DNA of 64,000 bases, taken from the NCBI RefSeq assembly GCF_004193775.1, contig NC_041002.1, positions 11,878,485 through 11,942,484 on the forward strand, given 5' to 3'. This DNA comes from Glycine soja. Taxonomy: Eukaryota; Streptophyta; Magnoliopsida; Fabales; Fabaceae. The number at the start of each line of letters is the position of its first letter. The first letter of the stretch is position 1. Shown piece by piece: positions 21,857 to 33,198 of the stretch. The notes under the pieces are model-generated. The model was not told the origin of the DNA. It did not search any database and saw nothing but the letters and a program-made list of their open reading frames with translations. The translations under genes and the position numbers were made by a program.

Positions 21857-22606
21857 CCCTTTGCAAATCTGATTTCAGGCTTAAATAGGTGGCCTTGTTC
21901 GTGCTCGTGCGCTTAGCGCAGATCTAGATTGCTTAGCACGTATAAGTGGATTTTGGCTTAGCGTGCTTGTTTCCCTTAGCGGATGAGCTAAAGCGGTGCG
22001 CTTGATGACCTGGAGCGGTGCGCTTAGCGAACTTGATAGCTCATCTTCTTCTGGATTCTTCCTCGCACTTAGCCACTAAAGGTTGCACTTAGCGAATTCT
22101 CGCTAAGCCAGTAGCTTGGCTTAGCGAAAGAGTGAAAAACAACACTTTGCCAAAGTTGCCTATTTAACCTGAAATTGAGAGAAATTGATTATTAAACGCA
22201 CAAAACAAACGTATAAATTATCTATTACCTATATTTAACAAAAAGTACTTATAGTATTACAAAACAACCATAAATTGGGAAAGTTTGATACAATATACAA
22301 AGGTTTTATACTCAAAAGTTAGTCGTATTCATCGACTAACAAAACGTATTTTTCTTGGTCATGTTGACTACTTTGGGGTCAATTTTCTCTAAGTTAGAGG
22401 TTGTTTTTGGTTTATAAGGTGTAAGGATGAATTGTAGCTTTTACAACAAGTTTTCTAATGACACAAACAACACCATGAATGGACAAGTACAACTCAAGGT
22501 ATGACATACTCTTTCTAGGGTTTTCATCATAAAACTCAACACTAGACTTAGACACTTTTCAAGTGTATGTAAAACTCCTTTAACATCAAATACAATATAA
22601 TACAAC
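21857..22606. repeat. Unassigned repeat-like sequence, right part of the split host
   Basis: Continuation of 17063-17992 after the solo LTR. It carries several copies of a GCTTAGCG / CGCTTAGCGAA motif (about 21910-22130) that also occurs in the LTR-like sequence at 14.3 kb. No ORF recognised. Confidence 0.4.
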
Positions 22607-22611
22607 TATAA

Positions 22612-23576
22612 TGGTATAGCTCTATGTGGAGCTTGTAGGCCTTGAATCTTCTTTATCAATGAAGTCCTTTGCTTCTTGAAGATCATGGCAGCGAAATGGA
22701 GAAGGAAGAAAGATGATTGGAGACGCCATTTCAAGGAGAAGATGAGTCAAGAAGAAGCTCACCACCATAGGAAGCCATGGATAAGATCTTGAAGGTAGGA
22801 GAAGAAGAATGGAGGGAGAAAGAGAGAGGGAGCACGAAATTTTGTGTCTCAAAAGAGGTCTGAACTTTGAAGTGTAATTCTCAAATGATCAAAGTTGAAA
22901 AAATATACACACATGACCTCTATTTATAGCCTAAGTGTCACACAAAATTGGAGGAAATTTTGAATTTCTATTCAAATTTCACTTGAATTTGTGGAGCCAA
23001 ATTTTGGAGCCAAAATTTCACTAATTATGATTTATTGAATTTTAGCTATGGTTCAGCCCACTAATCCAAGATCAAGTCTAAGATTCTCCACTAAGTGTGC
23101 TTAGGTGTCATGAGACATGTAAAGTATGAAGAACATGCACAAAGTGTGACTATATGAGGTGGCAATGAGGTGTAGCAAGCAAATGCTCACCTTCCCCTCC
23201 AAAATTTAATTGGATTGGGCTTCTCCTAATTCAATTAAATTTATTTCTCAACACACACATCAAATATTCACTTAATGCATGTGAAATTACAAAACTATCC
23301 CTAATACAAAACTATAGTCTAGGTTCCCTAAAATACAAGGGCTGAAAAATCCTACATTTCTAGGGTACCCTACCTATATTATAGAGCCCTAAATACTAGG
23401 TCCAAAAAAAATAAAATCTTAATCTAATATGTACAAAGATAAGTGGTTTCATACTTAGCCAATGGGCCCGAAATCTACCCTAAGACTCATGAGAACCCTA
23501 GAGTCTTCTCTTGTATCTATGGCCCAATCTTCTTGGAGTCTTCTATCCAATGTCCTTGGGGGTTAGGATTGCATCA
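22612..23576 (-). mobile_element. Solo LTR (965 bp) related to the 3.5-8.7 kb gypsy element
   Basis: Flanked by TATAA at 22607-22611 and 23577-23581. Read on the minus strand it begins TGATGCAATCCTAAC, like the young element's LTR, and contains GGCTATAAATAGAGG as its promoter-like box, but the middle differs and it is about 130 bp longer. It is therefore a sister subfamily that has lost its interior by LTR recombination. Confidence 0.85.
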
Positions 23577-23605
23577 TATAATGACAATGAAACTATCAAC
23601 AAGAA

Positions 23606-23731
<126 letters not shown>

Positions 23732-23734
23732 CAT

Positions 23735-25640
23735 TACACTAAATAAAATGCATAAGTACCCATGTACAGGGACATATGCACAAGCACAACACATAATATA
23801 TAATATAACATAATGAAAATAAAAATAATAACAATTAAATTACAAATAATATAACAAGGTTCTAATAAGGATTCTCCTTAAGGTATATACCTAGTACTCA
23901 AAACATTGGGTGTTAGAGTTGGGGATACGATGGCTACATAGAAACATTCCTTTGTTGATATATGGCATGTGCCCAGTTGCTATATAGGCACGAGTAGGCA
24001 CGTAAGTTGAGGGTGTTAGGATGACCCTTAACCTAGTGTTGGGGTTTTCGTGATGACTAACAAAATGAGCCTATTTATTAAACAAGATGTGAATCCCTTT
24101 GAAATGCAAGGTCTTGCAATTCTACAAAGGTAAGCTACTACTCACACTTGTCTATTTTTGATAAAACCACATTTCCTCTGTAGGTTAGCCCAAGAGACTC
24201 CCTGAATGGTCAATGATGAGACTATGTTAGGAGACGAGGCTTGTGGGGGACCGCTTATATGATGTTGAAACTCCATGGAGTAGAGTGAATCTTAACAAGG
24301 TTGTCTAGTGGTTTATGATGTACATCATTTGTGATGATAGATGTTGTGATTGTATTATGTTGAGGATTGTGGTATTGATGTCAAATTTGACTTATAATGT
24401 TTATTTTATGGCTCATGATGATGAGTGTGGTGATGGAACTATGTTGTTGTTGATAGTTTGAAGAGTTATGTTTTATGATTATGTTGAGTGTGTGTGTCTA
24501 CAATATTTTGAATTATACAAAGTCTAGTTTTCTCCCTTTTTTCCCTTAATAATTGGAAATGTGTTTATCTACATGTATGTATATAGTTTTGTTTGGTAAA
24601 CGTACCCTTGCATGTGGTACATGTGATTGTTATTGTGATGATCCCATACATCGTATAGGGGAGCAAATGTCGTTCAAGTGGATCATCCTCTTGGAGACAC
24701 TAAGATTGAATCGACACTGAATGTGATCTCATCTTTTTATTTTTATTTGGTTTGTGTGTAGAGGTTATTACCAACTGAGGTTTGGTTTTGTATATTTTCA
24801 AATAGTTTTATGTAATCAAAGTTTTATTAGTAGGTGAAGTTCCATGAGTTCACTAAGTTGATTTGGTTAAGTCTTGATAAAATACATGGTTTGCATTTTA
24901 AGTTTTGAGTTTTATGTATTAGTTTTGGAATTGCAAAATGTTCACACGGTATTTTCAAAATTAAACTAATGAAATAGTTTTGAATTAAATAAAATCATAT
25001 CCTTAATTATAAAATGCTTTTACTAACTTATAAGTTTTTTTTCTTTTGTTGGAAGCAAAGCATCCCCACAATAGAAAGCGATGAGACTAACCCTCAAAAT
25101 GTAGAAATCGCAAAAGTAGATTTAGTCTCTTTCAACAAAGTCTTGTCCATACACACAATCAGGAAATCAAACCCCTATCAACATGCTAAAAGAATCTAGT
25201 CATCTACCAAATGTGTTGAACCTTGTTGGTAAACTAACTTATAAGCTTTTTAATTAGTTTATTAACTAGTTTGAACAAAAGAAAAATAAAGATATTATTT
25301 GAGCTAATACATTATGTTTAATTTAAACAAATTTTATTAATATATTGTTATAAATTCTGAAAGTCTTATTTACAATCATAATCTTTAGCTTAATTATTTT
25401 TAATTAAATAAAAGTCTCTCAAATTTTTAAAATAAATTTATTGTGAGAATTTTCAAAATTAATAAATCCGTGCATCGGACGAATTGCGACATGGAGAGTA
25501 ATATTGTCTATTGTCAATAGCCTCAGTGTGCCAACTTAAACTAGTTTCTTTATTCCTTGATACCTCCGTAGGCACATTTTTTGCATTTACGTGTTACATA
25601 TTTTCATATGCTGATATTTCTAAATGTGTTAATTTGTAGG
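23735..25640. other. No gene recognised
   Basis: 23735-24800 has the look of LTR or retroelement-derived sequence (GT-rich, frequent TGATGATG, a CATACATCGTATAGGGGAGC stretch at 24646), but no terminus or domain could be fixed. 24800-25640 is AT-rich. A 61-codon ORF at 25014 resembles nothing I know. Confidence 0.4.
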
Positions 25641-25654
25641 AAATAATATTTATC

Positions 25655-26365
25655 TATCTTAAACTTTATCCCTTTTATAAATAGATATATGAGAGCTTTA
25701 ATTTTATCTCAATTAATTTTTAAACTTTATCTCTTTTAGAAATAAATCATCAACTTTAATTTTATTTCAATCAATCTTTAAAGTTTATCTCTTTTTTACA
25801 TAGACACTTAATTTCAATTTCATCTCAATTAATTCTAAAATTCACCCATTTCACTTAACAATATCTTATATTAAATTGGATTTAAATTACTAATAAAAAG
25901 TATCAATTGTTTATTTATTTAATCTCAATTGCTTATTAATTTTATTTTTATAAATCACTTTTTCAAACATTAAAACATAATAAAATTTATAATTAAAAAT
26001 GAAATAATTTTTTATTAATGTTATTATTTTCCCTTTTATACGTATCTTCTAAATTTATATTTTTTTTATTATATTTTAAATATGGAAAAATGAGTTTGTA
26101 ACCAAAAAAAATGAATGATTAACATTTAAGATAAATGACTTGAAAACATATTAGTAAAAAAATAATTTTTAAAGATCAATTGAAATGTAATTAAAGTTTA
26201 AGGTGTCTATTTATAAAATAAGTTAAAATTTAAATATCAATCAAAATAAATTTAAAATTCATGATGTATATTTACAAAAGAATTAAAGTTTAAAGATTAA
26301 TTGAGATAAAATTAAAGTTTAGGATGTGTATTTGTAAAAGAAGTAAAGTTTAAAGGAGTATAATG
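25655..26365. repeat. Fold-back inverted repeat (MITE-like)
   Basis: The left arm (about 25655-25850) consists of AAACTTTATCTCTTTT...CTTTAATTTTATCTCAATTAATT units of about 60 bp. The right arm (about 26170-26365) is their reverse complement (AATTGAGATAAAATTAAAGTTTA, then AAAAGAAGTAAAGTTTA). The arms are separated by about 300 bp of AT-rich sequence. The terminal duplication was not resolved. It is a large hairpin-forming non-autonomous DNA element or two opposed copies of one. 26366-27256 has no gene. Confidence 0.6.
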
Positions 26366-27256
26366 CTCTTCCCTCTAATTATTATTACCTGGTCTCCTTT
26401 TCATTTCTTTTGATGTAGACTGAAATCAAAACTAGCTCATTCTATAAAAACTAAAAACATATTTAGGTCTTCAAGTAATTATTTTCTTTCTTTCTTTTTA
26501 TTTTAACTTGGTGGATGTAGACAAATTACCAAATCATATTAAATTTTTTGTGATTTGTAATTTTCTTAGTAAATATGTGCAACGTTCTTAAACGGCACCA
26601 ATCATGCTGCATTTAAAAGAGAATTTATCACATAATATAAAATGGAATAGCAAATATATATTGATACAATTTCTAGTGATATGAGAATCAAAATCTACTT
26701 TGACAAAAAATACTGCCAATATCCCTTCTCTTAAGGAGAGGCTCAGTGGATGTTAGCGTATTCTGTCTTCATATCCCCATCCGCTGTAGTTGTTGTTTGG
26801 TACGTATGTTTGCTCTAGTTGCTTTCAATGATGTTTTTATCTTTTAGTAATTACTTTTTCAATTTTAGTTGCACTTTCTTCAATGAACTCGTTATACACT
26901 TTTTATTTTATTTTATTTTTTAGTGAAAAAAATTGCCGTTTCATGATTTTTTTTAATATATACAATGATAACAATATAAAGATCAAACTTAAGACTTTAT
27001 CTATCTACTCCATACTCTCACAAGTAAGCTATCCTAGTGAGTTATTGGCTGCTCCAAAAATATTAATTAGTGTTATTTTTTATTTTTTAAAAGATAAGAG
27101 GGAGCCCACCCAAAACACTTTGTTTTGGTTTGGTGAGTCTAAAACATGTGAATTTTTTTAATAATAGAACATGCAATTAATCACGACAATACACTGCTGC
27201 ATCTATCACATGATAAAAAAAATCTTATTATGACAATAAATATAAAATAAATAATA

Positions 27257-27598
27257 TACTTCCTCTTGTTCTTATTATAATAAGGTATAGTTCAAAAAAA
27301 TTAATTATCCTTTTTATAAAGCACTTTATAACTTGTATGAAATATTTAATTTTTTTCATTAGTTGCACTTATTAAATATTTTAAGTATTTTTGTTTTTTT
27401 ATTAATAATGGTGCATAATACTCTTGAACTTTAATATATTCATATCCCTCAAAACATGTTAATGATTATCAATAAGAACATTATTGGTACATTAGTTACA
27501 TTTTTAAAAAATTCAATAAAATTAAATGAATTAATTAATTACTATTGACATGTGTGAATGATGTCCAAAGTACCTTATAATAAGAATAAGAGAGAGTA
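27257..27598. mobile_element. Stowaway-like MITE (Tc1/mariner type)
   Basis: About 340 bp with terminal inverted repeats: left CTTCCTCTTGTTCTTATTAT, right (reverse complement) CTCTCTCTTATTCTTATTAT. TA dinucleotides on both sides give a TA target duplication. AT-rich interior without coding capacity. The ends match the style of plant Stowaway elements. Confidence 0.65.
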
Positions 27599-29090
27599 TA
27601 TAACACTGACAGTCTAATTGTCTATAGGTGTATTAGACTATTATCTAATAATAATTTATCATGTAATATAAGTTTAATTATGAATTTAATGGTTATATAA
27701 TAATAGCGTAAAATAATTTTAACTTGTTATTCCATCACAAATTATTATTGTTGGCATAACTTTTAAAATAGTTATTAATAAGTTAATAAATTTATCTTAT
27801 ATATATAAGATTTGTGATTTGATGATGGTATAAAATTACTGTATAATCTTTCTCTAAATTTATTAACTACTATTATAAATTTATAATAATCATCTTAAAA
27901 ATTATATCAATGTTAATTTTTAATTAGTTAATAATGTAAAATCTGTTACATTGTATAATTTTTTTTTTTTTTTGTGTGGAATCAGGGTATATGTGAGATT
28001 TTTATGTGACACTCAACCAGTTTTCCTTCTGTCATCATATTGGCTCACTTTGAGATAAAGTGGTATCTTTATTCGTGATTTTACGCTTAAGCCAAGAATC
28101 AAATCCCTACACTAGTATGGAATTACTTGTACCAACGTACAACTTTTGGTATCTATGAGCACCTAATTCATTCATATCGATATAGAACTTCATCTTTCTG
28201 CACATAAATTAAGTTCCAACACTTTTATCATTATCCGATAGTAGTAAAGATGAAGGAGAAGACCAGTCTGCACCCGTAAAAACATTACATGTATATTGAT
28301 TTAACAACCATTCTACTTCCAAATACATTGTGTTTTTGCTAGGCAATAATAGTTTTAAAATAAACATTTGATTGCCTCATCTTATTATGTCGATACTTAA
28401 ATATGATTCTAGTAACTACTCTTTTGGATCTGGCAAATTTTTACCATACTTTCTATCTTATTTCACATAAACCTTACAAATTTTTCCTCCAACCTTAACT
28501 AGCTTGTACACTAGTTCACACTCCATGATTGGTCGGTGAGTCTCCTTTGATGTTAGAAGAAAACTTTGGTTTGAGTACACTCCCCTTCTCCATATTTCCA
28601 AGTGGAAAAATTCAGCTATTATGTACCCATCCCCAGAAAAACAAAAAATCATCTTTATGGAAGTTTGTGTCAATTAAAGAGAAGCATATAATTTATAAAA
28701 GACTATATAAAATGATACCAAAAATATGAATTTAAACATGTTTTTGCCATTGGAAATTAAAATAGTAGAGAGTATAAGCAACTCTTTGATTTACAGCTCA
28801 GGTGGCAAAACTGAGTGCTGAATTGTGAGTGTGGTAACAATCCATACAAAGGAAAAGAGTTGCTAAACTCTCACATATTGCAGAGATATATAATTGCACA
28901 TATTCATACTTTGGTCAATGATACATTCCCTAGCATAAGGATACCACCCTACCCCTTTTATTTAAGTTAAACTTAGAAACTCTTAACAGATGTATCACTT
29001 GATGTTTTATTTCATTTTTTTGGTTATCTCTAGTGTCTTTATATTTTAGGAACCTTGTTAATTTGACCCTCTATGAAGACAGAAAAAACA
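27599..29090. other. AT-rich intergenic DNA downstream of the SOFL gene
   Basis: A poly-T run lies at about 27958-27974. ORFs at 28458-28673 (-) and 28529-28729 (+) overlap each other and match no family I know. The minus-strand ORF could be an old gene scrap. No clear gene. Confidence 0.4.
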
Positions 29091-29107
29091 GCTTACCTGA
29101 CTCCTCC

Positions 29108-29578
29108 TTAAACATGACTAGCAGCACTATCTGCAACAAAGAGTGAGGCTTCTTCTTTCTCAACAACAATTCCTTCATATCTTGTCTTTCTTACCTGTTT
29201 GCTGGCTCTCTTGGTCAATGGAATCTTCTCATTATCATTTTCGGTATGCTCAGTGAAATCCAAGCCATGACTTCCCTCACTGTTTATGCATACAAGGTGA
29301 AGGTGACTTGGACCAGAAGCAGCATCAGAAGCCATGGAATCATCACTCTCTTCATCTGTATCTCTTTTGAAGTCATCATTGTTCTCTCTTTTGTTGTCAT
29401 CATCATAAATGTTTCTATGAGCATTCTTGTAATTGTTGCCATAGTCTTCAAAATATACACTGTGCTCATCGTCACCATTGGAGACTTCATTGTAGGTAGG
29501 AGATCCAATATAAGTGGTCCATCCAGACTCAGTGCCATTGAATTCCACTTCTGATGCTAAATCTTTTGAACGATCCAT
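29108..29578 (-). CDS. SOB FIVE-like (SOFL) protein
   Basis: Start chosen at ATG 29578 (MDRSKDLASE), because the open frame upstream (19 more residues to 29635, hydrophobic) is not conserved in type and lies in leader sequence. The product has 156 residues. The two SOFL signatures are present: ESGWTTYIGSP at residues 17-27, and ESDDSMASDAASGP at about 77-90. Between them is an acidic Asn/Asp-rich stretch. A basic segment (KRASKQVRKTR, about 123-133) could serve nuclear targeting. SOFL/SOB5 proteins in Arabidopsis are small, plant-specific and modulate cytokinin levels and phyB-related growth; their biochemical activity is unknown. Stop TAA at 29110-29108. A GT donor (GAGTCAG|GTAAGC) 11 bases after the stop suggests a 3'-UTR intron or alternative tail. 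This is the only intact-looking host gene in the window. Confidence 0.82.
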   Translation of the reverse strand: MDRSKDLASEVEFNGTESGWTTYIGSPTYNEVSNGDDEHSVYFEDYGNNYKNAHRNIYDDDNKRENNDDFKRDTDEESDDSMASDAASGPSHLHLVCINSEGSHGLDFTEHTENDNEKIPLTKRASKQVRKTRYEGIVVEKEEASLFVADSAASHV

Positions 29579-29707
29579 AGTGAGGCTTTTGGCACTGGAT
29601 AACAAGGAAAAGCTTAGAAGAAACAAAGGAAGCAAAAGAGGAAATGAACTCCAACAAATTTGGAACTTGTGTTTTGCTTTCTATTCTCAGCTGAAATTCC
29701 AGTAATA

Positions 29708-29716
29708 TTTTTATAA
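29708..29716 (-). promoter_or_regulatory. Candidate TATA box of the SOFL gene
   Basis: TTATAAAAA on the minus strand, about 130 bp upstream of the ATG at 29578, a normal distance for a plant core promoter with a short leader. Confidence 0.5.
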
Positions 29717-29719
29717 CCT

Positions 29720-31175
29720 CTCACCCTTCTTCCAATGCTAACATTCAGTTTTACAGATAGGACAAAAGGCCTATCTCAACAGTGCAGGTTCAACTCTCAT
29801 TTTTGAATTGGCAATGTACCTTTGGTTACCTGGCAATTCTATCTCCATGAGCTCCTTTGATCCAACCACTAGAAGACAAGGACTTTTGGTAGGAATACAA
29901 TAAAAGTAGAACTAAAAAGATTGCACTCAATCTAAAAAAAAAATTTAGGGTATCTTTGTTGGTGTGTTCAATTAACCTTGGCTGAATGTAGTCAACCTTT
30001 ACTTATATCTGTACAATCTTCCATCAATAGAATAGAGGGTAGTTTTTACTAGGAAAATGATACATGAACAAACATACCTCTATTGTTTGTACACTCCTTG
30101 CATTTTTCAACTTTAAAATCTTTATCATATCATCAAAAGGAGTTATTATTTATAGGTCATAAAAAAAAGTGACCATACAGCAAAAAATATTAAATAGAAA
30201 GGGTCCAACTTAATTCTATATGAGGAATGTGTGTTACTTAATAGTGTCTGCACATATCATAACTTCTTTCCTCCTATTAAGGTTGAGAACAGATGAGGAG
30301 TGCCCACATAATTTGTTAATTTAAACACATAACTTATCACTTTCCACACCTTCAAATTCAGTCATGTCATCAACAAGGGACAGCTTGCCCTGACAAGGTA
30401 ACAGAGAAAGCCAACTGGGTTTTGGCAGTTTGCTATAGGTGGCTGTAATGAGAAAGTCATTTATGCTGCTGTTTCTAAGTTATGCCATCATTTTCCTCCT
30501 TTATTTTATATTTTCTTTTCATTTTTACACTCTTTGTCTTCTTGAAATGGGACTGGCTTTATTTTTCCCTTTTTTGTTTTCCTTCCATTAGAGGCAGTTT
30601 GTAATAACCAGTAACCACTCTTGTAATTTTGTTGTCAGGGACATAATTCTGGATTCTAATATTTAGTGTTTGAACTTTGGAGAGGCATGGAAACATCAAG
30701 AGAGTAAATCAGAGGGTTGAAATCTTCTTCTTTTCATTTTTTGTCTATTGTCCAATATTAGAGGATTTGGAAGAAGGAAAAATACTTAAAATGAATAGAT
30801 TGTACTTACTCAATTATCCTTAATTTTGACTACTTAAGTGAATCTGAAACAGTTTTAATACAAAAATTGAGAAGAGTTTTTATTAATAAAAAACTCAATT
30901 TCAGAAATTAATTAATTTATGAGGGATAGTGTTTACATTCTCTCTAGTCTCTACTGCAAAAGTGCAAATAGACATTGACAGGGAGAGAGAGAGGCTTCTG
31001 TTTCCCATGTTTAATATACGCCTATTTTAATCTTAACTGTAGAAAATATTTCAGATTATGTGCAGTGTCTCGAGCGCAAAATTGTCAAACAAGCTTACAG
31101 TAAATGATGTTGATACGATTAATTAATTTCAATAAAATATTAGTCTAATTACACATTTGATTAGTTCGTAGGAGT
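29720..31175. other. Upstream region of the SOFL gene, no other gene seen
   Basis: Ordinary AT-rich, non-repetitive looking sequence without ORFs above about 60 codons. Probably holds the distal promoter of the minus-strand SOFL gene. Confidence 0.4.
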
Positions 31176-31487
31176 TATAATGTAGTCTTGATGAGAATGA
31201 AAGAGGAAAAAGTCATGAATTAATTTGAATCTTTTTCACTAACAAAAGGTAATTATTTAATTTGCAATAAAGTCAAACTTTGGAGATATAAATTGCAGTT
31301 AAGCCAACATTTATAATGTAGTCTTGATAGTTAAAGAGAGAATGGAAGAGGGAGAAATTATGAATTTAAATCTTTTTTATTAGTAAGAACTCACAAATTA
31401 ACAATTAATATTAATTGATAAAAAATTGATTAATTTGCAATAAAGTCAAACTTTGAAGATAAAAATTGCACTTAAGCCAACATTTAG
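31176..31487. repeat. Tandem duplication, 136-bp period
   Basis: Copy 1 (31176-31311) and copy 2 (31312-about 31487) both begin TATAATGTAGTCTTGAT and end GCAATAAAGTCAAACTTTG...TTAAGCCAACATTTA. Copy 2 has an extra segment of about 35-40 bp in the middle (CTCACAAATTAACAATTAAT). Confidence 0.75.
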
Positions 31488-31874
31488 TAATAGTAACATT
31501 TTTTTTAATTCTCTCTAATTATAAAAACATTATTGACTAATATATGTTCATTAGAAAATTGATTAATGTAGTTAATATTATTAAATTTGTCTATAATTAT
31601 ATATTTTTTTTAAAATTACTCTTAAGTAATTAATGCATGGATAAATAATAATAGTAGTGAAGTTTTAATTTTTAAAGCTAAACCCTTTCATTATTCAATC
31701 ATTATAAAAGAGAGAAAGAGACCGGTCATAACATTTATTGTTTATAAACTAAATTAATTAAGAATATTTTAGTCAAAAAATAATTAATACAAGGCACAAG
31801 TAGGAAAAAAGTCTTATAAGAAATTTCAAAACAATTTCTTATAAAAAAAAGGAGGTCGGAAGTAGTAAAATTAA

Positions 31875-32320
31875 GGGAAAATTATAAATTTGTTCTTTAT
31901 CTCAGAATTCAATTTTGGTTCTCCTATAATTTAGTTTATGAATTTAGTTTTTCATTTTTTTTAATCCTATTATTTCAGTCTCCAATTCCAAAGTTGGATG
32001 TCAACTTTTACTTGCTTGCTAACGTTGACCGTCACTGGTCGTGCTTTTATTGGAAGTTGGCCATTACATGTCGCATGTTTTTTGGATGTTAATTTTGTGT
32101 ACCTAAATTACTTTAACCTTCAATAAAATCGTGACACATGACGGTCAACGTCCAATAAAACCGCAACGCGTGACGGCCAAGGTAACTAATTAACCGTCAA
32201 CATCCAATTTCAGATAACGGGATTGTAAAAAACTGAAGAATTAAATTCGTGAATTAAATTATAAGGAGACCAAAATCGAATTCTGAGATAAATAGGAAAA
32301 CCAAATTTATAATTTAGCGT
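31875..32320. mobile_element. MITE-like inverted-repeat element (about 445 bp)
   Basis: AAATTATAAATTTG at the left and CAAATTTATAATTT at the right are inner parts of long inverted repeats of at least 120 bp: TCAGAATTCAATTTTGG against CCAAAATCGAATTCTGA, and CAATTCCAAAGTTGGATG against its partner. The centre contains GTGACACATGACGGTCAACG-type repeats. Exact ends and target duplication are uncertain. No coding capacity. Confidence 0.6.
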
Positions 32321-32589
32321 AAAAATTAAAAGGAGATTAAGTTTTTCAACATCTAAATAAACTACTATAGAGGCAAATTATTGTTGCTTCCCACTTTGAC
32401 AGCATGATAGCGACCATTCGCCAACTCAATCTTCCGGGAAAGCATTATTTTTCTTGTTTAACTCTATCATGTTACCAGAAAGCCTTCAAAGGTCATCAGT
32501 TTCCTTTTGGTGTTTCAGTGTTTAATTGTTTCAGTGTCTTCTTGCTTGTCCCTTCTCAATAAACCAACACACAAAGTAGCACGTGGATG

Positions 32590-32690
32590 GGCAAATTTAC
32601 CCAACTGGGTCAGTTTTAAAAATTAATTATGGAATGGGGTCTCTTTTAAAAGAATTTGCACTGGGGGTCTGTTTAGTGGAGGGGTATCGC
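32590..32690 (+). repeat. Left terminal inverted repeat of the MULE
   Basis: Shares with the right end, in order, GGCnAATTTAC, GGGTC, a 'GGGGTC(T/C)C' block and CAGGGGGTCTGTT (CTGGGGGTCTGTT on this side). The pairing is imperfect over about 90-100 bp. Confidence 0.8.
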
Positions 32691-32822
32691 CATTGAAAAT
32701 GGCAGCAAGCATGGTATCGCCAGTGCTGTTGGCGAGACAGCCTGGTACCGCCAGTGCTGTTTGCGAGACAACCTAGGACAGCCTGGTTACGTGGAAGGTG
32801 CCGCCAGTGAGGGTGGCGAGAC
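32685..32822. repeat. Left cluster of CGCCA...TGGCG palindromes
   Basis: Three clear units of about 24 bp (TATCGCCAGTGC...GGCGAGAC type) at about 32715-32738, 32746-32769 and 32798-32822, plus a weaker one near 32685. Each is an imperfect hairpin with CGCCA/TGGCG arms and a 6-8 base loop. GC content is far above the surrounding DNA. Confidence 0.75.
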
Positions 32823-33045
32823 ACCTCCACGTTGGACCCGCTTCTTCTGATGGCGATACAGGTTGCAGACGTACAGCTTTGTTGCATGCATGCTGAAAAA
32901 GCAGATACAGGTGCACGTTGCTTCAGCTTTTATATTAATAGGGTTGCAGGTTGGTGCAACTTATATTTATAGGGTTGCATGCATGGTGAAAAAGCAGAGT
33001 AGAGTAGGCTTAGGTTTTTGACCGTTGGTTCTTTGCATTTTTTCT

Positions 33046-33056
33046 TCTATAAAACT
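33046..33056 (+). promoter_or_regulatory. TATA box of the MULE PMD gene
   Basis: TCTATAAAACT, followed within about 30-40 bp by a CT-rich start-site-like sequence (CTTTTCTTCTCCAAGC). The leader then runs to the ATG at 34665 with probable intron(s). Confidence 0.6.
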
Positions 33057-33198
33057 AACCACAACATCTTAAATTTTTACGCAAGCTTTTCTTCTCCAAG
33101 CTATCTTCTTTCTCAGTTATTGAGTTTCTGTGGGTGAGTGAGAGTGTGGACGTGGGTGGGTGCTCCACTTCCATTGTTTTCCTTTTGCTGTGTGGCTT

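Noticed and set aside
28458..28729. Possible small genes on either strand
   Set aside because: Two overlapping opposite ORFs with no domain, no clear promoter, and no codon pattern to prefer one.
29246..29554. Plus-strand ORF of 102 residues over the SOFL gene
   Set aside because: Antisense shadow of the SOFL coding region. The minus-strand frame carries both family motifs.
29579..29635. N-terminal extension of the SOFL protein (hydrophobic, signal-peptide-like)
   Set aside because: The family starts shortly before the GWT motif and is not secreted. The extension is leader sequence that happens to be open.
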